NCBI GenBank assembly: GCA_903825315.1
Contig: CAIKAD010000001.1
Coordinates: forward strand, 372,001-436,000
Reading direction: 5' to 3'
Source: an uncultured Candidatus Peregrinibacteria bacterium
Lineage (GTDB): Bacteria > Patescibacteriota > Gracilibacteria > Peribacterales > Peribacteraceae
Length of the DNA stretch: 64,000 nucleotides
Position 1 is the stretch's first letter; each line of letters opens with the position of its first letter. The notes beneath the pieces were generated by a model. It was not told the DNA's origin and did not search any database. It saw only the letters and a list, made by a program, of their open reading frames with translations. The translations under genes and the position numbers were made by a program. Shown piece by piece: positions 55,185-63,461 of the stretch.

Positions 55185-56402
55185 ATGAGATTCAGCGACG
55201 TCCTAACATCGGCATCCCGAGGGCTCACGCGTAACATTATGCGTTCGCTCCTTACCACGCTGGGAATCATTATTGGCGTAGGATCGGTGGTATTGATGGT
55301 TTCTGTAGGCTCCAGTTTTCAGTCCTTCATTCTGAGCCAGGTGAGCCAGTTCAGCGCAAATACGTTTGAAGTGCAGCCCAAAGGTTTGGAAAAGTTTGGA
55401 GGGAACATCGATACGATCACCAAGGACGATTTTGAAGCCATTGCAAAGCTTTCCACCGTTCAGAACGCCACTCCTGCCATCTTTGTACGGAGCCACGTGG
55501 ACTATGGCCGGGAAAGCATTACGCCTTTCGTGTTTGGAACTACCAAGGATATCTTTGCCAACCTGTCGCTGTCGATTGGGGAGGGTCGTCTCCTCACGGA
55601 TAGCGATGTGAAGGGTGCGAAGAGCGTGGTGGTCCTGGGGCCGAAGGCTGCGGAAGATCTCTTTGGCGAAGCGGATCCCCTTGGGAAGCGTGTAAGCGTG
55701 GGGACTACTACACTCACGGTCGTGGGCGTGCTCAAAAGTTTGGGGTCGGTACTGGGTCAGCAGATGGATACGTACGTGTACGTGCCATTCACGACGGCCC
55801 AGATGATTTCCGGCAACACATCCACGGTCAATTACATTTCCCTCCAGGCAAGGGAATCGCCCGAACTGACGCAGGTGGATGTGGAAACGCTTTTGCGCCA
55901 GCGCCATAAGATCAAAAATCCCGCCAATGATCCCGACAAGGATGACTTTGTCGTTCGCTCTTTTGCGCAGGCAACAAGCATCCTCAATACCGTCACTATG
56001 AGCATTACACTTTTCCTGGCACTCGTGGCGGGCATTTCGCTCCTCGTTGGCGGCATCGGCATTATGAATATCATGCTCGTCACCGTCACGGAGAGGACAG
56101 CGGAAATCGGCCTGCGTAAAGCGCTCGGTGCGCGTCAGCGCGATATCATGCTTCAGTTCCTCGTGGAGTCGGTCCTTCTCACGGTGTCCGGGGGTCTCAT
56201 TGGACTCATCGGTGGCATTGGAATCGGTTTGTTCATGGCGCTTGTCGCCTCGAAGTTCCTGGAAGGGTTCGCATATTCCTTGCCGATGAGCGCCATCTTT
56301 CTTTCTGTGGGTATGGCCGCGGGCGTAGGACTTCTCTTCGGTATCTACCCCGCACGACGTGCAGCGGTGCTCGATCCCATCGAAGCGATGCGTTACGAAT
56401 GA
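55185..56402 (+). CDS. MacB-type ABC permease, second copy
   Basis: A 405-residue paralogue of the preceding permease with the same layout: N-terminal SLLTTLGIIIGVGSVVLMVS, the extracytoplasmic PCD domain, LVGGIGIMNIMLVTVTERTA with EIGLRKALGAR, and the end GIYPARRAAVLDPIEAMRYE. The two copies differ widely in the PCD domain, so they probably form either two homodimeric pumps sharing one ATPase or one heterodimer. No second ATPase gene follows. A lipoprotein gene comes 24 bases later. Confidence 0.92.
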   Translation: MRFSDVLTSASRGLTRNIMRSLLTTLGIIIGVGSVVLMVSVGSSFQSFILSQVSQFSANTFEVQPKGLEKFGGNIDTITKDDFEAIAKLSTVQNATPAIFVRSHVDYGRESITPFVFGTTKDIFANLSLSIGEGRLLTDSDVKGAKSVVVLGPKAAEDLFGEADPLGKRVSVGTTTLTVVGVLKSLGSVLGQQMDTYVYVPFTTAQMISGNTSTVNYISLQARESPELTQVDVETLLRQRHKIKNPANDPDKDDFVVRSFAQATSILNTVTMSITLFLALVAGISLLVGGIGIMNIMLVTVTERTAEIGLRKALGARQRDIMLQFLVESVLLTVSGGLIGLIGGIGIGLFMALVASKFLEGFAYSLPMSAIFLSVGMAAGVGLLFGIYPARRAAVLDPIEAMRYE

Positions 56403-56426
56403 TATGGGGGAGAGTATGATGTCTGT

Positions 56427-56939
56427 ATGAAACGCCATTATGCCGCTCTTACAATGGTCTTTCTGTCTTTGAGTATCGTTTCCTGTGCACGGAATGGAGG
56501 GCCGGCAACGAATGCGTCAACGCCGGTCCGCAATGTTGTTCTGGAACCCGATAGGTCTTCATCTTCCTCATCGGCATCCATCGTACGGTCTCAGGGGCAG
56601 AATCAGCAGGTTCCGTTCCTTCCGCAGTCTGCCTGGGAGGATGTGCGGATCAATCAGCAAGCGTCACGTGGCGAGATATCGTCTCGTGCAGAATCTTCTA
56701 AAGCCTCGACTGGGCGCTCGGTGGAGAGGGGTGGAGTGTTGCCATCAGTTTGCGATGCGTCGATGTACACGTGTTCAGGCGACGCATGCGAAACATCCAG
56801 TCCGGACTGTACATTCGAAGATCTCGCGCGGACTCCCATGGGGGCTTTGTGCGGAGAAAACGGGGGCACGCTGTTTGCGGAAGGAACGACGGACAGCGGA
56901 GGAAGGCTGCGGCTTACGTGCAGAGTCGGGAGTGAGTGA
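56427..56939 (+). CDS. small secreted lipoprotein, Ser- and Cys-rich
   Basis: A 170-residue protein. Signal peptide with lipobox: MVFLSLSIVSCARNG, Cys at about residue 20. A Ser/Gln-rich linker (SSSSSSASIVRSQGQNQQVP) leads to a Cys-rich end with six Cys (SVCDASMYTCSGDACETSSP, DCTFEDLARTPMGALCGENG) that may form disulfides. No family recognised. It follows the second permease gene on the same strand and may be co-transcribed; a role with the export pump is a guess. Confidence 0.7.
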   Translation: MKRHYAALTMVFLSLSIVSCARNGGPATNASTPVRNVVLEPDRSSSSSSASIVRSQGQNQQVPFLPQSAWEDVRINQQASRGEISSRAESSKASTGRSVERGGVLPSVCDASMYTCSGDACETSSPDCTFEDLARTPMGALCGENGGTLFAEGTTDSGGRLRLTCRVGSE

Positions 56940-56954
56940 AACAATGAAGGATTC

Positions 56955-58175
56955 TCACATTGATGCCAGCAATTGGATTTGCTCAGTCATGCATTCATCT
57001 ACTGCATGCAAAATATTTTTGGCTCTCTCAGTATCCATGTCCTGAGTCGTGAGGAGCGACTGTACTTGCTCTCTCATTTCTTCACTGATCCGAATAACGA
57101 TGCTCATGTTGCGTTTCAGCTCGTTGATTTCCTGTCTCAATTCTTGATTGTATGCAGCTAGTTCCTGGTTTTCCCTGTTGCGCTTTGCCCAGATATCCAT
57201 GTCGGGATTTTCTATGGAACGCCTGAGCTTAAATGCCTGCTTATCAAATTGCTCCCCTAGTTCGGCAGACTTCTCTAGTGTATCGAAGATGGAAAGACGC
57301 GCGTCATAGAATGTATTACCAATAGCAGCAGGGGAAAGCTTTCCGTAGCTCTCTGCGGTACAGACGGCATCGGAAAGAAGCGCGCCACCGCCTGCCATCG
57401 AAGGCGTGAATGTATCTGGAAGCTTGATATTTCCGCACTTATCACGAACGGATGGATCTTTGAAGTTCACAAATGAGCTGAGCTCCTCAGAGGATGACAC
57501 TTCTGATTGGAAACGGATAACAGCCTCGTCCAGAACGTCTTGTGATAATGCTTGTTGGCTGCGGAGAAGAATTATGAATTCATCGCCGCCCGCGGTGAGT
57601 GGAGTCGCCAAAATGCCCTGTCCCGAAAGCCACTGTCGTGTGGTGCTTGTATCGCTCACAAACAACTGGGCAATGGTTCGCAGGAAATTTGTTCCATTCT
57701 CATGAGAAGTGCAATCGATAAGTGCTTTGAGGTCATTAACGTCAAAGAAGAGCATCCCGAAATTGCGGAAGTGCTCGACGGGTTTCCCCTGGGAAACCAG
57801 TGACCGGATATACTTATTAAGAAGATAACGTCCGAACTCTTTCACGTGAATCTTGGTGCCGGCTGTGGTGAGAGTGAGGTCGTGCAGATACTCGGCGTAG
57901 ATCACTTCAACCAGTTTGAGTTTGGTGGTCGGCCAGTCGTCCTCCGTGATGGGGAACGGTGTGGGCCCCTCGATAAGGTTCCGTAGAGTGGAGAGACAGG
58001 ACATCACCATATTTCGTGTGTTCTCACCTAATTGTTCCAACATACGGTGCGCAATCGCTTCTTCATCGGAATTCGGCGTTGCTTGAGCGTGCAGTGAACG
58101 CAGGTTGTGCATGGCACTCTCGAGGAGCGTTTGCTCCTCATCCAGGCCATCAGTGGGGCGTATGGTGTTGTGCAT
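56955..58175 (-). CDS. GGDEF-domain diguanylate cyclase
   Basis: A 406-residue protein. The N-terminal 110 residues are helical. The GGDEF domain (about 135-300) has GMLFFDVNDLKALIDCTSHE (metal Asp and conserved N/D-x-x-K) and LTAGGDEFIILLRSQQ with the full catalytic GGDEF. No RxxD inhibition site precedes the motif. A long coiled coil ends the protein (KRNRENQELAAYNQELRQEI). No membrane segment, so it is cytoplasmic. It should make c-di-GMP from GTP. The stop is 16 bases from the convergent lipoprotein gene stop. Confidence 0.85.
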   Translation of the reverse strand: MHNTIRPTDGLDEEQTLLESAMHNLRSLHAQATPNSDEEAIAHRMLEQLGENTRNMVMSCLSTLRNLIEGPTPFPITEDDWPTTKLKLVEVIYAEYLHDLTLTTAGTKIHVKEFGRYLLNKYIRSLVSQGKPVEHFRNFGMLFFDVNDLKALIDCTSHENGTNFLRTIAQLFVSDTSTTRQWLSGQGILATPLTAGGDEFIILLRSQQALSQDVLDEAVIRFQSEVSSSEELSSFVNFKDPSVRDKCGNIKLPDTFTPSMAGGGALLSDAVCTAESYGKLSPAAIGNTFYDARLSIFDTLEKSAELGEQFDKQAFKLRRSIENPDMDIWAKRNRENQELAAYNQELRQEINELKRNMSIVIRISEEMREQVQSLLTTQDMDTERAKNILHAVDECMTEQIQLLASM

Positions 58176-58229
58176 TATCTCTAGAATTTTGAGAATTGAT
58201 TAATGGATTTAGTTTAGACGGAGCAAGTA

Positions 58230-58258
58230 AATATGTTACATTATCATATAAATGTCAA
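58230..58258 (-). promoter_or_regulatory. promoter of the GGDEF gene
   Basis: On the minus strand, TTGACA (58253-58258), 17-base spacer, CATATT (58230-58235). Leader about 48 bases. The region 58176-58610 is AT-rich and otherwise holds no gene that I can support. Confidence 0.65.
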
Positions 58259-58522
58259 GCTTCTTTTTGATACAGTGCGGTTCACTGATATTGGGGGATG
58301 GTCAAACCGTAATGCATTGTGACATTTGTCGCTGCATGAAGCCAAGAATATGCCATCGTTATGCCGTTGTCGACTCGCAATTCCAAACTGAAGTATCGCC
58401 GCTACAAATAACAAGCCTCGCTACGTTTCCCGTCTGAATAGTTTTGAAGTGTCCTGTCTTGTGAAGAGCGGTACAACGAGGGAAAAATGATAAAACCTCT
58501 ATCCTTAGCCAAAAGCAAGACA

Positions 58523-58581
58523 TGGACAGGACATCAAAATAGTGTAAAGTATTAACTTCTGCAGGCATGTCGTCTGCAGAA
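58523..58581 (+). promoter_or_regulatory. promoter and start-site hairpin of the 58611 gene
   Basis: TGGACA (58523-58528), 16-base spacer, TAAAGT (58545-58550). The predicted start coincides with TTCTGCAG (58557-58564), which pairs with CTGCAGAA (58574-58581) across nine bases, so the mRNA would begin with a hairpin, followed by a GGAGG ribosome site. Confidence 0.55.
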
Positions 58582-58610
58582 ATCCGTTCCTTGTTTTGGA
58601 GGTTAGAGGG

Positions 58611-58931
58611 ATGAGAAGGAAGCTGTTGGGAATGGCCGCTCCGCCGAATGACATTCGGAAAGGATACGCGGTCACGGGCTTGATGTTGGGTCTCGTGTAT
58701 TCAGTAATGTTTTTCTGCTGGTGGTTCGACGCCGGGAAAAATATTGCGCTTATGCAGGAAGACCCGTGGACGATGCCCAAAATTGTTGGAGGAGTTGTGT
58801 GCGCAAGGATGCTCATCGACATGGTTACGAACAACCTGCGGAAGGCAATGTCGTTTAGTGTTTGCTTTCTCGGAGCCTTTGTCATCGGTTCGATTCCGGT
58901 GATGCTGGTCGTTCGTGGCGTTGTCTGGTGA
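58611..58931 (+). CDS. unknown small membrane protein
   Basis: A 106-residue protein with three hydrophobic segments: AVTGLMLGLVYSVMFFCWWF (about 20-39), a weaker KIVGGVVCARMLIDMV, and SFSVCFLGAFVIGSIPVMLV (about 81-100). No family recognised. Shine-Dalgarno GGAGG lies eight bases before the ATG; an in-frame TTG 15 bases earlier overlaps that site and is not the start. A strong terminator follows. Confidence 0.65.
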   Translation: MRRKLLGMAAPPNDIRKGYAVTGLMLGLVYSVMFFCWWFDAGKNIALMQEDPWTMPKIVGGVVCARMLIDMVTNNLRKAMSFSVCFLGAFVIGSIPVMLVVRGVVW

Positions 58932-58963
58932 GTGCGGGATGCGTGTTGCCGGGAACGGCAAAG

Positions 58964-58992
58964 CCCACGGTTCGCCGGCCGTGGGTTTTTTT
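58964..58992 (+). terminator. intrinsic terminator after the 58611 gene
   Basis: CCCACGG (58964-58970) pairs with CCGTGGG (58979-58985), 8-base loop, then seven T (58986-58992). The T-tract touches the stop codon of the convergent transporter gene. Confidence 0.92.
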
Positions 58993-59896
58993 ATGACGCA
59001 AATTTCAATCCCGTCACTCCCACGAGCACCAGCAGGATTGCCACCCATTGCATCCAATACAAGCGCTCACGATAGAAATACCAGCCGAGGAGTGACGTAA
59101 GGACGAGCGATCCACTTCCAATTGCTGTGACGATAGCGACGGGGCCCGAGTGCGTTGCCAAAGTAAAAAAGCCCGTTCCGATAAGTGTGGGGGCGGCGGC
59201 CAGCGCTATGCCGAAGAATGTTCGGCTGTCGATGCATTGCATGGGTTGCCGCAGAAGTACCCAGCGCAAGATGAGAAGGATGCCGGCGCCTGCCGCGATG
59301 GATACTTCCCAGAAGTAGCCGGAGACGAGCGGGTTGGTGATGCGGCTGAGTGCTGCCGGTACATAGTTGGTGGCAGTGAGCGGAATGGCGGAGGTGATGG
59401 CAAGGGTGATGCCAAGCGCGAGGCGGTTGCTCAAATGCTCGTGCGCAACCCCTTTCATAGCGAGAAAGAAGCTCCCCACAATGATCAGCACAACGAGCGC
59501 GATGGCAGAAGGTGGGAGGACGTCGCCCAGGAATACCCAGCCGATGGCTGAGAGAAGGATGGTCATCACCGCGCGGGCAAGCGCACCTGCAATGCCGACC
59601 GGGAGATAGCGGTACGAGGCGTAGAAGATCATCAGATAGATGCCGCCGGAGAGTCCACCAACAAGGAGAAGTTGCCACTGCGAAACGACGGCGAGTATTT
59701 CCGTCTGCGACGATCCGATGAGAAGCGGGAGGAGCGTGAGGACAAAGGAAAGGTTCCGGTAGAACGCCAGACTTAATCCATCCATCTTTCGGGCGTGGTG
59801 TGCCAGAAACACGTTTTGCATGGCGTATCCCGCCATGGAGCCGATAGCGTAGAGGTAGAACATGAGCAGGAGAAAGCCGTCTGTGCATTGAATCAT
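58991..59896 (-). CDS. EamA/DMT-family transporter
   Basis: A 301-residue membrane protein with ten hydrophobic segments in two EamA repeats. Examples: FLLLMFYLYAIGSMAGYAMQ, VLTLLPLLIGSS, ALVVLIIVGSFFLAMKG (end of repeat 1) and WVAILLVLVGVTGLKFAS (end of repeat 2). The family exports metabolites such as amino acids or sugars; substrate not readable. The stop at 58991-58993 overlaps the opposing terminator. I start at ATG 59894-59896; a longer frame upstream would run into the tRNA-Tyr region. Confidence 0.82.
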   Translation of the reverse strand: MIQCTDGFLLLMFYLYAIGSMAGYAMQNVFLAHHARKMDGLSLAFYRNLSFVLTLLPLLIGSSQTEILAVVSQWQLLLVGGLSGGIYLMIFYASYRYLPVGIAGALARAVMTILLSAIGWVFLGDVLPPSAIALVVLIIVGSFFLAMKGVAHEHLSNRLALGITLAITSAIPLTATNYVPAALSRITNPLVSGYFWEVSIAAGAGILLILRWVLLRQPMQCIDSRTFFGIALAAAPTLIGTGFFTLATHSGPVAIVTAIGSGSLVLTSLLGWYFYRERLYWMQWVAILLVLVGVTGLKFAS

Positions 59897-59970
59897 AGCG
59901 AATAATCCCGTAGAATAGGACGGTCTGGGAACGCTGTTTCTAGAACGGTAATTGATCTGTGGCAAAGCGT

Positions 59971-60056
59971 GGGTCGGTAGCGAAGTGGTCAAACGCGACG
60001 GACTGTAAATCCGTTGGCATACGCCTTCGAAGGTTCGAATCCTTCCCGGCCCACCA
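59971..60056 (+). tRNA. tRNA-Tyr (GTA)
   Basis: Type II tRNA with a long variable arm. Acceptor GGGTCGG/CCGGCCC, D-stem GCG/CGC, anticodon arm ACGGA-CTGTAAA-TCCGT with anticodon GTA at 60005-60007, T-arm GAAGG-TTCGAAT-CCTTC, discriminator A and encoded CCA. Confidence 0.97.
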
Positions 60057-60250
60057 TGAAAATGAGCTCATACATCAAAGTAGTATTATTGAGAGAAGTG
60101 ATGTTTGCTTATCCTGAAAACGGAAGATCCATTCGTGACCGACCCGGAGGAGAAAGGTTTGTTCCGTAACTTTATCGTTTCGTCATTCACGAGGCCGAAC
60201 CTTGCACGGACTCTGACAGAAACAAGGAGTGTGGAAGGGTTATGCATCGC

Positions 60251-60256
60251 TATACT
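60251..60256 (+). promoter_or_regulatory. -10 box of the GIY-YIG gene
   Basis: TATACT at 60251-60256, seven bases before a GTG at 60264 that begins the conserved domain. The tRNA-Tyr transcript could also read through. Confidence 0.45.
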
Positions 60257-60263
60257 CTGGACC

Positions 60264-60548
60264 GTGCCTCACTTCTTTTACCTCGCCCGTTGCGCCGATC
60301 ATGCATTGTACGCAGGGACCTGCGTGGATATTGAGGATCGTGAACAGAAGCACAATGACGGGAAGGGGGCGAAATACACGCGGAGCCGCCGGCCGGTAAA
60401 GATTATCTACTTTGAAACATTCCAGACGCTCAGCGAGGCGCGCAAGCGTGAGGCGGAGGTAAAGAAGTGGAAGAAAGGAGAGAAGGAAGCGCTGGTGAAA
60501 CGCAGTATCAGGCGAAGAATTTCTTCCCTTCATACCGGACGAGCGTAA
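60264..60548 (+). CDS. small GIY-YIG nuclease-like protein (YhbQ type)
   Basis: A 94-residue protein that is one GIY-YIG domain: HFFYLARCADHALYAGTCVD, EQKHNDGKGAKYTRSRRPVK, then IIYFETFQTLSEARKREAEV and a basic end. The usual Y-V-Y...Y-x-G pattern is F-F-Y...Y-A-G. YhbQ-like proteins are of unclear role, perhaps DNA repair. I start at GTG 60264 because the domain begins there; a TTG/ATG-led longer frame back to 60105 is possible but its extra 53 residues look non-native. The 3' end overlaps the convergent deaminase gene by 41 bases. Confidence 0.75.
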   Translation: MPHFFYLARCADHALYAGTCVDIEDREQKHNDGKGAKYTRSRRPVKIIYFETFQTLSEARKREAEVKKWKKGEKEALVKRSIRRRISSLHTGRA

Positions 60549-61536
60549 GGAGCTTCTGCTGTCCCAGGATCTCTTTGGAGAGTGCATCGTCATAGTCAGA
60601 GTCATAGACGACCGTCGTGATGCCCGCATTCAAAATCATCTTGGTGCAGATGACGCACGGAAAACAGTTGCAGTAGAGCGTGCCGCTCTCGATATTAATG
60701 CCGAACTTGGCTGCCTGCGTAATGGCGTTCTGCTCCGCATGCGTGCCGCGGCAGATTTCATGGCGCTGTCCCGATGGGATCCCTAATTTCTCACGGAGAC
60801 ACCCGCCCAGTTCCGCACAGTGCGGGACGCCGCGTGGCGCGCCGTTGTATCCCGATGTCAGCTGTTGCTTGTCCTTGGCAATCACGGCACCAACTTTCCG
60901 CCGGAGGCACGTTGCGCGTTTGGCCCACGTGTAGGCAATCTCCATAAATATCTCATGGAAGGAGGGACGCTCCGAACCGTCCAAAAGTCCCAGGAAGTGG
61001 TCAAGTTTGCATTCTAAATCTTTCAATGTCCCTTCGTTGATAATCAGGTAGTCGACGAGATCCAGACACTTCTTCACCTGCTGGCCGCCAGGCGGCTCGC
61101 CGATCCCTTTTTCGCGGTCGAGGCGTTCCAAAATCTGCTTCTTTGTTACTTTTTTTCCGTCCCGCCCGCGCTTGATGAGTCGCTGAACGATTACGTCGGG
61201 CTGTGCAGTGAGGCCGATCATCTGGAAATCGCTGATCTTCTTGAGTTCCGCGTATTCACCCGGGTTCCGGATACCGTCGATTACCCATTTCTTCTTCGGC
61301 TGCTTCTCCATCGTCTCGCGAACAATCTTGCCAAGCGCGCCGGGTCCAAAACACTTACGTAAGTCGTTCCCTACGTTTTGGAGATGCTCACGCGTGTGCG
61401 TCAGTTTTCTTCGTGTCGCTTCTGCCCGGACCATATCGGAGAGCGAGATAGGCGTGTAGCCGCGCTTCTCCAGGATCTTCATTACTTCTCCTTTTCCGCA
61501 TCCCATGTAACCCGTGAGGCCAATATGGTAAGACAT
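60508..61536 (-). CDS. fusion of a P-loop nucleotide kinase and dCMP deaminase
   Basis: A 342-residue protein. N-terminal domain (1-185): P-loop HIGLTGYMGCGKGEVMKILE with adenylate-kinase-like G-K-G, lid and base-binding parts (SLSDMVRAEATRRKL, KKWVIDGIRNPGEYAELKKI). C-terminal domain (about 190-342): cytidine/deoxycytidylate deaminase with GTHAEQNAITQAAKF (H-A-E zinc and proton shuttle) and NCFPCVICTKMILNAGI (P-C-x-x-C zinc). It could deaminate dCMP to dUMP for thymidylate while the kinase part phosphorylates or senses a nucleotide. The start at ATG 61534-61536 matches the kinase N-terminus; upstream in-frame residues are not credible. Confidence 0.88.
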   Translation of the reverse strand: MSYHIGLTGYMGCGKGEVMKILEKRGYTPISLSDMVRAEATRRKLTHTREHLQNVGNDLRKCFGPGALGKIVRETMEKQPKKKWVIDGIRNPGEYAELKKISDFQMIGLTAQPDVIVQRLIKRGRDGKKVTKKQILERLDREKGIGEPPGGQQVKKCLDLVDYLIINEGTLKDLECKLDHFLGLLDGSERPSFHEIFMEIAYTWAKRATCLRRKVGAVIAKDKQQLTSGYNGAPRGVPHCAELGGCLREKLGIPSGQRHEICRGTHAEQNAITQAAKFGINIESGTLYCNCFPCVICTKMILNAGITTVVYDSDYDDALSKEILGQQKLLTLVRYEGKKFFA

Positions 61537-61678
61537 ACGTCGTTGGAACTCGGTACAAGCAGACGCATTATTCCGCAGTTCCCCCCTTTTACAAGGGACA
61601 ATGGACTGCGAATTCATCAATCCCGGTGCGCAGTCGGCTGTTGCGCTTGTGGGAGCTGAACCTCTACGCTTCCCGGCA

Positions 61679-62956
61679 ATGAAGAAAAGATCATCATGGC
61701 TGCAGAAGACGGGCATGTTCTTTCGTGAACATATCGGCCCCGGCGTTATCACGGGTGCCTCGGATGACGATCCGAGCGGCATTGCGACGTACGCCCAGGC
61801 AGGAGCCAAGTTCGGTTTTGGAATGCTTTGGACGGCTCTCTTCACGTTCCCGCTCATGGGAGTGATTCAGGAGATATCCGGACGAATCGGGAGGGTGACG
61901 GGAAAGGGGATTGCCGCAAATCTCCGGCAGCACTATCCCCGGTGGATGCTCTATATTTGCGTCGGTCTCCTTCTTGCGGCGAACACGCTCAATATAGGGG
62001 CGGACCTTGGTGCGATGGGTGACGCGGTCACGCTGATCACAGGCATTCCGCCCTATCTTCCCGTTATCGCCTTTGCTGCCATTTGTGTCTATCTTGCGGT
62101 CTTCATTCCGTATAAGAAATACGTACCCATTTTGCAGTGGCTTGTTCTTGCGCTCTTTGCGTATGTCATCACCGCATTCGTGGTCAAAGTACCGTGGGGG
62201 GAGGCGCTCTATTCCACCGTGGTCCCCTCTCTCGCGCTCACAAAAGAGTCCTTTTCCATGTTGATTGCCATAATCGGTACCACGATTAGTCCGTATTTGT
62301 TTTTTTGGCAATCGTCGCAGGAAGTGGAGGAGATCCGCGCGCACCGATTCCTGCATGCGCTCATTCGTTTTCCGGCTGGCGCTAAACGTGAACTGTGGAA
62401 GTTGCGGGTGGACACGTTCGCGGGCATGGCATTCAGTAATATCATTACTTTTTTTATCATACTTACGACGGCAGCAACGCTTCATGCAAACGGGTTGACG
62501 GAGATCAAAACGGCTGCGGATGCGGCAGCGGCGCTTGAGCCCATTGCGGGGAAATTCGCTGCACTGCTCTTTTCTGTTGGCGTAATCGGCACAGGACTCC
62601 TCGCTGTTCCAGTGCTCGCTGCGTCCGCTGCGTTCGGTGTAGGAGAGGCTATGCACTGGCCCGTGGGGTTGGAACGGGATTTGATGAAGGCTAAAGGGTT
62701 CTACGCCGTCCTGGTGGCAGCGACTGTTATCGGTCTTATTATGAATTTCTTTGGTATCGATCCCATTAAAGCGCTCATCGGCGCGGCCGTAGTGAATGGC
62801 ATCGTATCTGTTCCGCTCATGATCGCTCTCATGCTGATGAGCTCGAACCGCGCAGTCATGGGGTCACTCAGGATTTCCCCGATGCTGCAGTGTTTCGGAT
62901 GGCTTACGACTGCTCTCGTTGCACTCGCGAGTATAGGTTTCTTCCTCACCATTTAG
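61679..62956 (+). CDS. Nramp-family divalent metal transporter (DPSG type)
   Basis: A 425-residue membrane protein with about 11 helices. The first helix motif is GPGVITGASDDDPSGIATYA; canonical Nramp has D-P-G-N there, so this belongs to a divergent branch. The sixth-helix region reads IIGTTISPYLFFWQSSQEVE where canonical Nramp has the M-P-H/Met motif. Loss of the metal-binding Met suggests a different ion (for example Mg2+ or a proton-uncoupled route), an inference. N-terminus is basic. No Shine-Dalgarno; TACGCT eight bases before the ATG is a weak -10. Confidence 0.85.
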   Translation: MKKRSSWLQKTGMFFREHIGPGVITGASDDDPSGIATYAQAGAKFGFGMLWTALFTFPLMGVIQEISGRIGRVTGKGIAANLRQHYPRWMLYICVGLLLAANTLNIGADLGAMGDAVTLITGIPPYLPVIAFAAICVYLAVFIPYKKYVPILQWLVLALFAYVITAFVVKVPWGEALYSTVVPSLALTKESFSMLIAIIGTTISPYLFFWQSSQEVEEIRAHRFLHALIRFPAGAKRELWKLRVDTFAGMAFSNIITFFIILTTAATLHANGLTEIKTAADAAAALEPIAGKFAALLFSVGVIGTGLLAVPVLAASAAFGVGEAMHWPVGLERDLMKAKGFYAVLVAATVIGLIMNFFGIDPIKALIGAAVVNGIVSVPLMIALMLMSSNRAVMGSLRISPMLQCFGWLTTALVALASIGFFLTI

Positions 62957-62988
62957 CACAAGGCGCAAGAGAAAGTCGAAATGGAGTC

Positions 62989-63018
62989 TTTACAGAGAAA
63001 GGTGTACGAACGTACACT
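62989..63018 (+). promoter_or_regulatory. promoter of the 63025 gene
   Basis: TTTACA (62989-62994), 18-base spacer, TACACT (63013-63018), six bases before the ATG. Confidence 0.65.
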
Positions 63019-63024
63019 CATCAC

Positions 63025-63279
63025 ATGCGCTCACTTACTTCTCTTACGCCCCGTCAGACCTCAGTCATTCTCGATTGCACAACTTTTCATGTAGGAGAAG
63101 AGAGTGGAGGGGAAATTGATACTATTATCGATTGGGTGCAGCAAGCACCTTCCAGCAGCGCAATACATGTATACTTGCGTTCGTTTGTAGGTGATCGTGT
63201 CGGGCGAAAGATCAAGAACACACTCCAGGCGATGGGATGTACAGTCACGCAAAAGACATCATTTACGTTTACTGCATGA
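63025..63279 (+). CDS. unknown small protein
   Basis: An 84-residue protein (MRSLTSLTPRQTSVILDCTT; EIDTIIDWVQQAPSSSAIHV; LRSFVGDRVGRKIKNTLQAM). Alternating strands and helices suggest a small alpha/beta fold. No family recognised. I start at ATG 63025 on the strength of the promoter; a longer frame overlapping the transporter gene is unlikely. Confidence 0.6.
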   Translation: MRSLTSLTPRQTSVILDCTTFHVGEESGGEIDTIIDWVQQAPSSSAIHVYLRSFVGDRVGRKIKNTLQAMGCTVTQKTSFTFTA

Positions 63280-63461
63280 TTAGGAGAGGGGATGGAATGA
63301 CCAGGGAGGTGTTCAGTACGTCGCTATACACAATCACTATTTGTGATTCCATCAAGTCTACGAGGTTTACGGAAGCCATGACTTCGGTAGACTCTGTTGC
63401 CAAGAGTCCCGTTGCGGGGATTTACCGCCGCGACGCTTACCACTTCCCCTCCCTTTCATCT

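Noticed and set aside
55203-56438. 411-residue minus-strand frame opposite the second permease
   Set aside because: Permease motifs are unmistakable on the plus strand; the minus product is Arg/His/Glu-rich noise.
58252-58437. Possible small gene of about 61 residues in the AT-rich gap after the GGDEF promoter
   Set aside because: No start signal, overlaps the GGDEF promoter and reads as an unlikely protein.
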